64,000 nucleotides of DNA, taken from JBCBSK01 sp965250105 (GTDB taxonomy: Bacteria; Pseudomonadota; Alphaproteobacteria; Rhizobiales; Tepidamorphaceae). Position 1 is the first letter of the stretch. Every line of letters begins with the position of its first letter. Positions 8,726 through 17,395 of the stretch are shown here, one piece after another. Below the pieces are notes generated by a model that saw only the letters and a list, made by a program, of their open reading frames with translations, was not told where the DNA came from and did not search any database. The position numbers and the translations under genes are program-made. Where the stretch lies: positions 620,001 to 684,000 of the forward strand of contig OZ252290.1 in assembly GCA_965250105.1 (NCBI GenBank), in the 5' to 3' direction.

Positions 8726-10362
8726 GAAGCGGCGCCGGCGCTGCGCAAGGCGGCCAGAACCGGGTCCGGCGCGGCGCGCGGGGCGCTGTCGGGCGCGGCC
8801 CCCTCGCGGATCGTGTCGCCCCGGACCGGGCGCGGCGGTGAGAACAGGAAGCCCTGGGCGAAACCGACATCATAGTCGAGCAGATCCACCACCTGCGCCT
8901 CGCGCTCGACATGGGTGGCGATCAGCGACAGCCCGAAACGGGCCAGGAGGTCGCTCAGATCGGCCGGATGGATCGCGGTCAGCCCCTCCGTGCCGTAGAG
9001 CAGCTTGGAGGCGGCCACCTTCAGGAAACGCACCTTGCTCTCGGCGAGAAGCTTGCCGTCGACATCGAGCCGCTGGGCCTGGTCGAGGGCCAGCCGGAAG
9101 CCGAGTTCCGAGATCTGGTCGAGCAGCGCGCGGTCGAGCGGCCCGGCCGCCTCGAAGACATGCTGCGGAACCTCGAAGATGAGCGCGTTGGACAGAGCCT
9201 TGTTGCCGTCGAGATAGGCGACGATCTCGCTGGCCGCGTCGCTGTCGGACAGGATCGGCAGGTCGAGATTGACGAACAGGCTCACCTCGCGGTTGCGGCT
9301 GATGAGCCGGCGCGCGACATGCACCGCCCGGCGCACGACCTGCCGGTCGATCTCCGCCATCATGCCGTCGCGGCGGGCGATGTCGAGGAAGTCGCCGGGC
9401 TGCATCACCACGCCATCTGCGGTGCGCAGCCGGGCGAAGGCCTCGTAGAAGCGCACCTTGCGCTGCGGCAGGGTGACGATCGGTTGCAGCATGATCTCAA
9501 CCCGGCCGGCCCGCACCGCCTTGTCGACCAGCGCGGTCAGGCTGGCCTCGGCGAGATCCACGAAAGGCGCGCTGCGTTCGAGCACGGGGCCGGTCTCGGG
9601 CGCCATCGCGGCATCCTGCGCCACCAACGCATCACGTATGGCATCGCGACCGTTCGGCCGGTCAGGCGCGGCCGGGCGGACTGGTCCGGGATCCACGACG
9701 ATCCCGGCATGCCAGTCGTCGCTGCCGCGTCCCTCTTGTCCGTGATGCCTGTCTTCTCGGTCGCGGGGGTCGATGCGCGGTTCGGCCGGGACGTCGGCGC
9801 GGGGCGCGGGGGTGGGTTGCCCGGCCTGCGGCCCGTCCGGCGAGATGTCCGGCTGGCGGGCCTGTCGCGATTTTTCGAGCCGTGCCGCCTGGCGCTTGAG
9901 CCCGGTCATGGTCTCGGTGAGCGAGCGGCCAAGCGCTTCGATATCGCCGAGCCGGGTTTCCAGCGTGTCGAGCCGCGCGCTGTCGATCGTCGCCGTATAG
10001 GCGGGCAGTTCGGCGTCGCGCTCGCGGGTTTCGAGATCGACGACGCGGCCGTGCAAGAGCGTGATCTCACGGGTGAGATTGCCGGTCGCCTTGGCGAGGT
10101 CCTCGAAGCGGGCCTCGACCATGCGGCGCTCATCCTCGCGCTCGCGCAGGAGGCGGACGATGAACAGGCCGAGCAGAACCGCGAGGCCGATCCAGCCCGC
10201 CTCGGCGAGCGAGAAGCCGAGCATCAGATACAGAAGCGCGGCCACGCTGCCCGCGATCACGACGATCGCCACGCCGATCACCATATTGGCCACACGCTGC
10301 ATCGCGTCCCACACCATCATCCCGGCCGTCGCGGCGGCATCGCGCCACCAGGCGCGCCGCAC
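8722..10362 (-). CDS. TipF-like membrane protein with a divergent EAL domain
   Basis: The 546-residue protein has two N-terminal membrane segments (about 26-48 and 54-70), a coiled-coil (about 75-165), a charged low-complexity linker and a C-terminal EAL domain (about 275-515). The EAL signature is EAF, and the usual DDFG is LDQAQ, so one metal ligand is lost. The Asn of FVNLD, the Glu of FEVPQ, the Lys of FLKVA and GFAQGFLFSPP remain. This is the architecture of TipF, a c-di-GMP-binding flagellar assembly factor in Caulobacter. The start is uncertain: GTG at 10362 or ATG at 10320. Confidence 0.75.
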   Translation of the reverse strand: MRRAWWRDAAATAGMMVWDAMQRVANMVIGVAIVVIAGSVAALLYLMLGFSLAEAGWIGLAVLLGLFIVRLLREREDERRMVEARFEDLAKATGNLTREITLLHGRVVDLETRERDAELPAYTATIDSARLDTLETRLGDIEALGRSLTETMTGLKRQAARLEKSRQARQPDISPDGPQAGQPTPAPRADVPAEPRIDPRDREDRHHGQEGRGSDDWHAGIVVDPGPVRPAAPDRPNGRDAIRDALVAQDAAMAPETGPVLERSAPFVDLAEASLTALVDKAVRAGRVEIMLQPIVTLPQRKVRFYEAFARLRTADGVVMQPGDFLDIARRDGMMAEIDRQVVRRAVHVARRLISRNREVSLFVNLDLPILSDSDAASEIVAYLDGNKALSNALIFEVPQHVFEAAGPLDRALLDQISELGFRLALDQAQRLDVDGKLLAESKVRFLKVAASKLLYGTEGLTAIHPADLSDLLARFGLSLIATHVEREAQVVDLLDYDVGFAQGFLFSPPRPVRGDTIREGAAPDSAPRAAPDPVLAALRSAGAAS

Positions 10363-10529
10363 GGGGCACCCGCCGGTCGAATCACTTTTGACAGTGTAAC
10401 CGATGCATGACGTGTGGGCTGGACCAATCGCGCGTTCTCAACGGGAACGCGCGATGGGTCATCGCTGGGCCGGCCGGTGGCGGCGACAGATCATCCGGTC
10501 CGTCGCCGATGCCGGCCCGTCCGGATCGC

Positions 10530-11876
10530 TCAGTGGAGCCCGGACAGGACCTTGCCGACGCCCTCGAACAGACCGCCGATCTGGTCTTCTGTGATGATGA
10601 AGGGCGGCGACAGGGCGATCGTGTCGCCGGTCGTGCGGATCATCGTGTCATGCTCGTGGAAGGCGCTTTCCATGGCCTGATAGGCGCGCAGGCCCGGTGC
10701 GTCCGGATGCGGTTCGAGATCGATCGCCGCGACGAGCCCGATGGTGCGGATGTCCTTGACCAGCGGATGGTCCTTGAGCCCCATCGCATGATCGGCCCAC
10801 ACGGTTTCAAGCTCCTTGACCCGGTCGAACAGGCCTTCGTCACGATAGAGATCGAGCGTCGCCAGCCCAGCCGCGATGGCCAGCGGATGCGCCGAATAGG
10901 TGTAGCCGTGAAACAGTTCGATGATGTGCTCCGGCCCGCCCATGAAGGCGTCGTAGATATGCTTGCGGCAGATCACGCCGCCGAGCGGCACGGTGCCGCT
11001 CGTCACGCCCTTGGCGAAGGTGATCATATCGGGCACCACGCCGAACCGTTCGGCGGCGAAGGAAAAGCCCAGCCGGCCGAAACCGGTGATCACCTCGTCG
11101 AAGACCAGCAGGATGTCGTGCTTGTCGCAGATCTCGCGCAGGCGCTGCAGATAACCCTTGGGCGGCGGCAGAACGCCGGTCGAGCCCGCCATCGGCTCGA
11201 CGATGACGGCGGCGATGGTCGAGGCGTCGTGCAGCGCGATCAGCCGCTCAAGTTCATCGGCGAGATGGCCGCCCCATTCCGGCTGGCCGCGCGTGAAGGC
11301 CTGTTCGTCGCGGTTATAGGTATGCGGCAAGTGGTCGACGCCGGCCAGCATGACGCCGAACTGCTTGCGGTTGGCGACCATGCCGCCGACCGAGATGCCG
11401 CCGAAGCCGACGCCGTGATAGCCGCGCTCGCGGCCGATCAGCCGCGTCTTGGAGGCCTGGCCGCGCGCCTTGTTATAGGCCAGCGCGATCTTCAGCGCGG
11501 TGTCGACTGCTTCCGATCCACCGCCGGCAAAGAAGACGTGGTCGAGATCGGCCGGCGCCATCAGCGAGATCTTGTTGGCCAGCGCGAACGCCTTGGGATG
11601 GGAGAACTGGAACGACGGCGCGTAGTCGAGCTCGGCGGCTTGCGCCTGGATCGCCTCGACGATCGGCTGGCGGGTATGGCCGGCATTGCAGCACCACAGG
11701 CCGGCGGTGCCGTCGATGACCTGGCGCCCGTCGAAGGACTGGTAATGCATGTCCTTGGCGCGCGCGACCAGTCGCGGACGCTTCTTGAACGACTGGTTGG
11801 CGGTGAACGGCATCCAGAAGGCTTCGAGATCGTTCGGCGATGTCGGAAAGTCGACGACGGCTTCCACGGCGGCCAT
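10530..11876 (-). CDS. Class III omega-aminotransferase (beta-alanine:pyruvate type)
   Basis: This 448-residue PLP enzyme has a family-typical N-terminus (FWMPFTANQSFKKRPRL), the cofactor-anchoring stretch GGGSEAVDTALK, the Asp of LVFDEVITGFGRLG and the Schiff-base lysine K289 in TFAKGVTSG. It should transfer an amino group from an omega-amino acid or amine to pyruvate. The start has GGGGAG 8 nt upstream. It is transcribed divergently from a sigma-54 activator gene at 12130, a plausible but unproven regulator. Confidence 0.9.
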   Translation of the reverse strand: MAAVEAVVDFPTSPNDLEAFWMPFTANQSFKKRPRLVARAKDMHYQSFDGRQVIDGTAGLWCCNAGHTRQPIVEAIQAQAAELDYAPSFQFSHPKAFALANKISLMAPADLDHVFFAGGGSEAVDTALKIALAYNKARGQASKTRLIGRERGYHGVGFGGISVGGMVANRKQFGVMLAGVDHLPHTYNRDEQAFTRGQPEWGGHLADELERLIALHDASTIAAVIVEPMAGSTGVLPPPKGYLQRLREICDKHDILLVFDEVITGFGRLGFSFAAERFGVVPDMITFAKGVTSGTVPLGGVICRKHIYDAFMGGPEHIIELFHGYTYSAHPLAIAAGLATLDLYRDEGLFDRVKELETVWADHAMGLKDHPLVKDIRTIGLVAAIDLEPHPDAPGLRAYQAMESAFHEHDTMIRTTGDTIALSPPFIITEDQIGGLFEGVGKVLSGLH

Positions 11877-12053
11877 GTGCTGGTCTCCCCACAGGCAAGG
11901 GGCGCCGGCGTGGCGCCCCGTCACGATGATCGGACGACGCTAGCACCGGGCCGGCGCCGCCGCCAGCCTTTCCCGCGCCGCCCCTCCTTGCGCCCGCCGC
12001 AGGGCTGACATGCCCCGGCAAGGCCGGCCGCCATCGCTCTTGCCGACGCGCTC

Positions 12054-12067
12054 TTCGCGATCGCGAA
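12054..12067. promoter_or_regulatory. 14-bp perfect palindrome in the divergent promoter region
   Basis: TTCGCGATCGCGAA is a perfect palindrome about 62 bp upstream of the activator start and followed by a T-run. It could be an operator for a dimeric regulator. As a terminator the stem would be short. The inverted pair GGCA/TGCC follows at about 12087-12100. Confidence 0.35.
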
Positions 12068-12129
12068 ACGCTTTTTTTACCCTGTTGGCAAAAAACTGCC
12101 GGTGGGAACAGCAATTGCGGGACGCGAGA

Positions 12130-13122
12130 ATGACGCCGGACGACGCGCGGTTCGAGGGGTTTGTCGGCGCCAGTCCGGCGATGCGCGAGCTTTACGTCCA
12201 GATCGGCCAGGTCGCCCGGTCGCGCGCGCCGGTCTTCGTCACCGGCGAAAGCGGCACCGGCAAGGAAGTCGCCGCCGAGGCGATCCATCGCCGGTCCGAT
12301 CGCGCCGGACATCCGCTGATCGCGCTCAATTGCAGCGCCATCCCGCGCGATCTGATGGAAAGCGAGATCTTCGGCCATGTGCGCGGCGCGTTCACCGGCG
12401 CCAGCGCCGACCGGATCGGCGCGGCCGAGGCCGCCGAGGGCGGCACGCTGTTTCTCGACGAGATCTGCGAGATGGATCTCGCGCTTCAGGCCAAGCTCCT
12501 GCGCTTCCTGCAAACCGGCACCGTGCGCCGGGTCGGCGACATGCGCGACCGGCCGGTCGACATCCGCATCGTCTGCGCCACCAATCGCGACCCCGATGCC
12601 GAGATCGCCGCCGGCAGGTTCCGCGCCGATCTCTACTACCGGCTGCATGTCTTGCCGGTTCATCTCCTGCCGCTGCGCGACCGCCGCGACGACATCCCGC
12701 TGCTGGCACGGTATTTCCTCGACACCGCCGCCCGGCAGGAAGGCCGCCTGTTCGATCATGTCGACGGGGCGGCGCTTAGCCGCCTCATGACCCATGACTG
12801 GCCGGGCAATGTGCGCGAACTCGAAAATGTCATCCGCCGTGCCGTCGTCATGCATGCCGGCCCGGTCCTGACCCGCGACATGCTCGGCGGAACGCTGGCC
12901 GCCTGCCGCAACGGGGTGGCGCTACCCCGCCTTCAGGACGCGGTGCCGGGCGACGTCGAGCCCTTCTGGATGCAGGAGCGGCGGATCATCGAGACCGCCG
13001 TCGCCCGCTATAACGGCCATGTCGGCAAGGCGGCCGCCGCCCTCGACATCAGCCCCTCGACCATCTACCGCAAGCGGCAGACCTGGCAGGCTGTGGCCGG
13101 CGGGACACCCCGGGCGGCATAA
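12130..13122 (+). CDS. Sigma-54-dependent transcriptional activator lacking a sensory domain
   Basis: The 330-residue protein starts almost directly with the AAA+ domain. It has Walker A GESGTGKE (39-46), the sigma-54 contact loop GAFTGA (86-91), Walker B GGTLFLDEI (104-112), and a C-terminal Fis-type helix-turn-helix in HVGKAAAALDISPSTIYRKR. No receiver, PAS or GAF domain precedes the ATPase; an upstream in-frame ATG at 12010 would add only 40 low-complexity residues. Such sensorless activators need a partner or expression-level control. The divergent aminotransferase is the obvious candidate target. Confidence 0.87.
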   Translation: MTPDDARFEGFVGASPAMRELYVQIGQVARSRAPVFVTGESGTGKEVAAEAIHRRSDRAGHPLIALNCSAIPRDLMESEIFGHVRGAFTGASADRIGAAEAAEGGTLFLDEICEMDLALQAKLLRFLQTGTVRRVGDMRDRPVDIRIVCATNRDPDAEIAAGRFRADLYYRLHVLPVHLLPLRDRRDDIPLLARYFLDTAARQEGRLFDHVDGAALSRLMTHDWPGNVRELENVIRRAVVMHAGPVLTRDMLGGTLAACRNGVALPRLQDAVPGDVEPFWMQERRIIETAVARYNGHVGKAAAALDISPSTIYRKRQTWQAVAGGTPRAA

Positions 13123-13182
13123 CGCCCCTGCCCCGACATCTTCCCGCTTGACCCCGCTCGCCCGAAGCGCATCTCTGGCGTC

Positions 13183-14328
13183 ATGGCGACCCCAACCCTC
13201 GACCGGCCGGACTGGGCCTCGATCAACGCGATCTTTCTCGGCGTCGGCGCCTTTGCGCTGGCGCAGGGTCTGACTTACCCGCTGATCGCGCTCCTGATGG
13301 CGGCCAATGGCGCCAGCGAGACCCTCATCGGCGCCAATGCGGCGGTGTTCGCCGTCGGGTTGATCTCGTCGACGCTGGTTCTGCCCATGCTGACGCGGCG
13401 CTTCGACGCCGCGACCCTCATCGTCGCCGGACTCGCAAGCTGCGTGATCTGCCTGATTGGCCTCGCGGTGAGCAGTAATCTCGTCCTGTGGTTCCTGCTG
13501 CGTTTCGCGCTCGGCTTCGGCGTCAATGTCATCTATGTCGTCGGCGAGGCCTGGCTGAACGCCGCCTGCCCCAACCGCATTCGCGGCCGGGTTGTGGGCG
13601 CCTATACGGGCTTCGCCGCCATCGGCTTCGTCATCGGCCCCCTGGCTGTGCCGGTCTTCGGCACCGAGAATGGGTTCGGCTTCGCGGCCTGCGCTGCCAC
13701 CATGGCGCTGGCCGCTTTCCTGTTCGCCTTCATGAGCCGCAACAGCAAGGTGCGCCCAGCCCCCGCCGAACGCGGCGGCATCGCCGGCTTCATCCGCACC
13801 GCGCCCGTCCTGGTGCTTCTGGTCGTGGCCGTCGGCTTCTGGGATTCGGTGTCGCTGTCGGTGCTGCCGGTCTTCTTCCTCGAGCGCGGCATGACCGAGG
13901 CCGGCGCCGCATTAACGGTCAGCGCCTCGGCGCTCGGTCTCGTCCTGGCGCAGCCGCTGCTCGGCTTGATGCTCGACAGGCTGCGCAAGCGCCTTCTGAT
14001 CGTTGTCTGTCTGCTGCTCACCGCGATCGGCTTTGTGATCATGGCGGTGCTGCCGGTTCAGACTCTGTTGATCTGGGTGATCATCGCTGGCGTCGGCGCG
14101 ACCTATTACGGGCTCTATACCTGCGCGCTCGCCGTCATGGGCGAGGAATTCTCCGGCGGACTTCTGGTCTCGGCCAGTTCGGCTTTCGCGCTGGCCTATG
14201 CGATCGGCGGCGTGGCGGGCCCCTCGATCACCGGCGTGGCGATGACGGCCTTCGGCCTGACGGCCGCGCCGATCATCTGCGCGGGCATGGCGGTTTTCGT
14301 TCTCGCGCTTACCTTAACCAGGCGTTGA
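13183..14328 (+). CDS. MFS transporter (YcaD-like)
   Basis: The 381-residue protein has about twelve hydrophobic segments and the MFS signature between helices 2 and 3 in weak form (LPMLTRRFDAA). NRIRGRVVGAYTGFAAIGFVIGP fits the helix 4-5 region. This resembles the YcaD/UMF-type subgroup of inner-membrane exporters. The substrate is unknown. It follows the sigma-54 activator by 60 bp on the same strand, and an O-methyltransferase gene starts 44 bp after it. Confidence 0.85.
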   Translation: MATPTLDRPDWASINAIFLGVGAFALAQGLTYPLIALLMAANGASETLIGANAAVFAVGLISSTLVLPMLTRRFDAATLIVAGLASCVICLIGLAVSSNLVLWFLLRFALGFGVNVIYVVGEAWLNAACPNRIRGRVVGAYTGFAAIGFVIGPLAVPVFGTENGFGFAACAATMALAAFLFAFMSRNSKVRPAPAERGGIAGFIRTAPVLVLLVVAVGFWDSVSLSVLPVFFLERGMTEAGAALTVSASALGLVLAQPLLGLMLDRLRKRLLIVVCLLLTAIGFVIMAVLPVQTLLIWVIIAGVGATYYGLYTCALAVMGEEFSGGLLVSASSAFALAYAIGGVAGPSITGVAMTAFGLTAAPIICAGMAVFVLALTLTRR

Positions 14329-14372
14329 TCACATCGGGCGCTTCCCGCCCCGATCCCAGCAGGAGGCGCCAC

Positions 14373-15035
14373 ATGACCAAAAGCAAGTCCGATCTCGACG
14401 ACCGTCTCTATAACTACATCCTCGACAAGGGGCTGCGCGAGAGCCCGGCGCTGAAGGCCGCGCGGCAGACCACCGACGCCCATGAGAACGTGCGCTGGCG
14501 CATGGCGCCGGAACAGGGTCAGTTCATGGCGCTTCTGGCGCGGCTACACGGCACGCGCTCCTATGTCGAGGTCGGCTGTTTCATCGGCTACGGCATGTTG
14601 TGGATGGCCGAAGCCCTGCCCGACGACGCCGAGTTGTTCAGCTGCGAGATCTCCGAGGAGTTCGCGGCGCTTGCGCGCGAGAACTGGGAACGCGCCGGTT
14701 TCGGCGGCCGTGTCGATCTGCGCGTTCTGCCGGCCATCGACTTTCTCGACGGCCTTCTCGCCGAACGCGGTCCAGACAGCACGGACATGGTGTTCATCGA
14801 CGCCGACAAGAAGCCCTATCCCGACTATTACGATCGCGCGATCCGGCTGGTCCGGCCCGGCGGCCTCATCATCGTCGACAATGCGCTATGGGGCGGCAGC
14901 GTCGCCGATCCCGACAATCAGGAAGGCTCGACCCGCGCCATCCGCCAGGTGACCACCACCATCCAGAACGACGACCGGGTCGATATGAGCCTGGTGCCGG
15001 TTTCAGACGGCATGATCCTGGCGCGTAAGCGTTAA
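14373..15035 (+). CDS. SAM-dependent O-methyltransferase (methyltransferase family 3)
   Basis: The 220-residue protein has SAM motif I as YVEVGCFIGYGMLWMA, the acidic SAM ligand in LFSCEISEE, the metal-binding stretch MVFIDADKKPYPDYYD and LVRPGGLIIVDNALWGG. These mark the divalent-cation-dependent catechol/caffeoyl-CoA O-methyltransferase-like family. It probably methylates a small catechol-type substrate in the cytosol. The start is set by a perfect AGGAGG seven bases upstream of the ATG. Confidence 0.9.
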   Translation: MTKSKSDLDDRLYNYILDKGLRESPALKAARQTTDAHENVRWRMAPEQGQFMALLARLHGTRSYVEVGCFIGYGMLWMAEALPDDAELFSCEISEEFAALARENWERAGFGGRVDLRVLPAIDFLDGLLAERGPDSTDMVFIDADKKPYPDYYDRAIRLVRPGGLIIVDNALWGGSVADPDNQEGSTRAIRQVTTTIQNDDRVDMSLVPVSDGMILARKR

Positions 15036-15356
15036 AACACCCGGTGCCGAGGCGGTGCATGTCCCGCCCGGTCGTCTGTCACCCAAACCGCCACCGCGCT
15101 TGACACCCGGGCGCCGATAGCCCATGTGCGAGGCGACGCTGCGCTGCCGCGTGAGCAAGCCGCGCCCCTGTCGGGCCGCACCAGCGCGCACAAGACACCA
15201 ACTCCCATCACGCAGGGTTTTGACGCGACGGCCGGATGGCGCGGGACGAACCCGCCTGTCTTGAGGCCGCGCGGACCCTTTCGTGCCGCGTGCATCGCGC
15301 GGCATGCCGCCGCCGCTCGTCGGGCCACCCCGCAACGCGGCTGAATAGGATATGAC
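15036..15356. other. Intergenic region upstream of the DEAD-box helicase
   Basis: These 321 bp hold no supported gene. TTGACA at 15100-15105 could be a -35 element, but the matching -10 is poor (CATGTG after 17 bp). A TAGGA ribosome binding site at 15346-15350 precedes the helicase. A structured 5' leader, as cold-inducible helicases often have, is possible but not visible as a defined fold. Confidence 0.4.
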
Positions 15357-16598
15357 TTGAACGATTTCGACACGCTCGGCCTCGCGCCGACCCTGACCGC
15401 CGCGCTCGGCCGCGCGGGCTTTACCCAACCGACGCCGATCCAGACCCAGGCCATCCCGCTGGCGATGGCCGGACACGACATCCTCGGCCTCGCCCAGACC
15501 GGCACCGGCAAGACGCTGGCCTTCGGCCTGCCGATCATCGATCATTTGCTAACCAGGCGCGGCAAGCCGCGGCCAAAGACCGCCGACACGCTGATCCTGG
15601 CGCCGACCCGGGAACTGGTGAACCAGATCGCGGACAGTCTCGCCGGCGTGATCACGGGCCCGCGCCCGCGCATCGCCACGGTGGTGGGCGGGCAGTCCAT
15701 CAACCGGCAGATCGGCGTCCTGAACGCAGGCACCGACATCCTGGTCGCGACGCCCGGCCGTCTGATCGACCTCATGGAACGCGGCGCGGTCGATCTGGGG
15801 GCGGTCCGGCGTCTCGTGCTGGACGAGGCCGATCAGATGCTGGATCTCGGCTTCATTCATGCCTTGCGCAAGATCGCGCCGCGTCTCGGCACGCCGCGCC
15901 AGACCATGCTGTTCTCGGCCACCATGCCCAAGCAGATCGAGGACCTGTCCCGCGCCTATCTGACCGATCCGCGCCGGGTGCAAGTGGCGCCTCCCGGCAA
16001 GGCGGCAGACAAGATCGCGCAATCGGTGCATTTCCTCGACAAGCCCGGAAAACCCGCCAAGCTGCGCGAGATCCTGACGCAGGATCTCGACGCGCTGACG
16101 CTGGTCTTCGCGCGCACCAAGCATGGCGCGGAAAAGCTCATGAAGGGGTTGGTGGCCGACGGCCACAACGCCGCCTCGATCCATGGCAACAAGAGCCAGA
16201 GCCAGCGCGACCGCGCGATCAGGGCGTTCCGCGAGGGCACGGTCACCACGCTCGTCGCCACCGACGTGGCCGCGCGCGGGATCGACATCCCGGACGTCGC
16301 CTATGTCGTCAATTACGACCTGCCCGACGTGCCGGACAATTATGTCCATCGCATCGGCCGCACCGCGCGCGCCGGACGCGCGGGCGAGGCGATTGCCCTT
16401 TGCGCGCCGGAAGAAGCCGACCTGCTCCGCCAGATCGAAAGGCTGATGAAGATCGAGATCCCGGTCGCCAGCGGCACAAGGCCGGCCAAGGCGGAGCGGC
16501 CACCCCATAGGCGCGGTCCGGCCGGCGCCGGCCAGCAACAAGAGGCCAAGGCGGCGACCCGCAAGCGCCGCCGTCCGCGCCGGCGCAAGGCAGCCTGA
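15357..16598 (+). CDS. DEAD-box ATP-dependent RNA helicase (RhlE-like)
   Basis: The 413-residue helicase has the Q motif (FTQPTPIQTQAIP), motif I AQTGTGKT (46-53), PTRELVNQ, ATPGRLID, DEAD at 156-159, SAT, and HRIGRTARAGR. A basic tail of Lys/Arg repeats ends the protein. It unwinds short RNA duplexes, typically in ribosome assembly or RNA decay. The start is TTG with AGGA 6 nt upstream. An ATG five bases earlier opens a two-codon frame (ATGACTTGA) that overlaps the TTG. This is described as a finding. Confidence 0.93.
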   Translation: MNDFDTLGLAPTLTAALGRAGFTQPTPIQTQAIPLAMAGHDILGLAQTGTGKTLAFGLPIIDHLLTRRGKPRPKTADTLILAPTRELVNQIADSLAGVITGPRPRIATVVGGQSINRQIGVLNAGTDILVATPGRLIDLMERGAVDLGAVRRLVLDEADQMLDLGFIHALRKIAPRLGTPRQTMLFSATMPKQIEDLSRAYLTDPRRVQVAPPGKAADKIAQSVHFLDKPGKPAKLREILTQDLDALTLVFARTKHGAEKLMKGLVADGHNAASIHGNKSQSQRDRAIRAFREGTVTTLVATDVAARGIDIPDVAYVVNYDLPDVPDNYVHRIGRTARAGRAGEAIALCAPEEADLLRQIERLMKIEIPVASGTRPAKAERPPHRRGPAGAGQQQEAKAATRKRRRPRRRKAA

Positions 16599-16630
16599 CG
16601 GGCGCGGGCGGCTTTCGGGCCATCAGAGGT

Positions 16631-17014
16631 CTAAGGCGCCTCGATGGCCTCGATCGACACCTTGTCGGCATAGAAGGCGAGATGGCCGGCGATCTCGGCG
16701 CAGGCCGGGAACGGGTCCTCATAGGTCCAGACCGCGTCGTCGACGACCCCCTCGCGGGTCTTGATCGAGAAATAGGTCGCATCCCCCTTGAACGGGCAGA
16801 AGCTCGTGCGGTCGCTGGCCTCGAGCCGCTCCATGTCGACGTCGGCGCGGGGGATGTAGTAGACGAGCGGATAGCTGGCCTCGGCCAGCGCCAGCGCCTG
16901 GTCGGTCCGGGCGATGACCGCATCGCCCTTGCGCACGACGACATGGCTGCCGGCATGGGTAATGGTGATCGGATGATCGGGGCCGGGCTGTTTCATGCGC
17001 GGATCGCTGGCCAT
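16631..17014 (-). CDS. DUF427 domain protein (copy 1)
   Basis: The 127-residue protein matches the DUF427 pattern: VVVRKGDAVIARTDQALALAE, YYIPRADVDM, FCPFKGDATYFSI, AVWTYEDPFPACAEIAGHLAFY. The family is a small beta-rich fold of unknown biochemical function, widespread in actinobacteria and alphaproteobacteria. It converges with the helicase gene (32 bp apart). A second, longer DUF427 protein lies at 28232-28705 behind phnE. Confidence 0.9.
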   Translation of the reverse strand: MASDPRMKQPGPDHPITITHAGSHVVVRKGDAVIARTDQALALAEASYPLVYYIPRADVDMERLEASDRTSFCPFKGDATYFSIKTREGVVDDAVWTYEDPFPACAEIAGHLAFYADKVSIEAIEAP

Positions 17015-17395
17015 GGCTCAAGGTCCTTCCTGCTGCGGTTCTGTTGCCGTTTCCCTCTGCCAAGAGTGGCCGCAACCCACCACTCCGATCAAGTCCGATC
17101 AAGCCGCCGCGCCGATCGCGATCCCCCGTCCACGGGCCGGGCCCCTGTTCCGGTTACCGGGCGGCATGGCTCACATGAGCAAAACCGATTGCGCCCGCGC
17201 CCGCCTGAGCGCATGACTGCGGGTCACGGGCCGGACCGGCTCGCCGGACACGTTAGCGTCTAAAGGCTTCACCAGAACGCGGCGGGACGGTGATCCCGAC
17301 GCGCGAGGGCGATCCGTCCGCGCCACGCCAGACCCATGTCGGATGCGGGGCCAGGCGCGGACCGCTCTTCGAACAGTGCTCTTTGGGAACCCGCG
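17015..17395. other. Divergent intergenic region between DUF427 and EamA genes
   Basis: The 381 bp between divergently read genes contain a perfect tandem decamer, TCCGATCAAG at 17084-17093 and again at 17094-17103. It lies 70-90 bp upstream of the DUF427 start. On the DUF427 strand this reads CTTGATCGGA twice. It could be a regulator site or a slippage product. An in-frame ATG at 17336 could extend the EamA gene but has no ribosome binding site. No other gene is supported. Confidence 0.45.

Noticed and set aside
12085..12101. A sigma-54 promoter (TTGGCA...CTGCC) upstream of the sigma-54 activator
   Set aside because: The GG and GC elements are 11 bp apart rather than the required 12, and the region is better described as a GGCA/TGCC inverted repeat.
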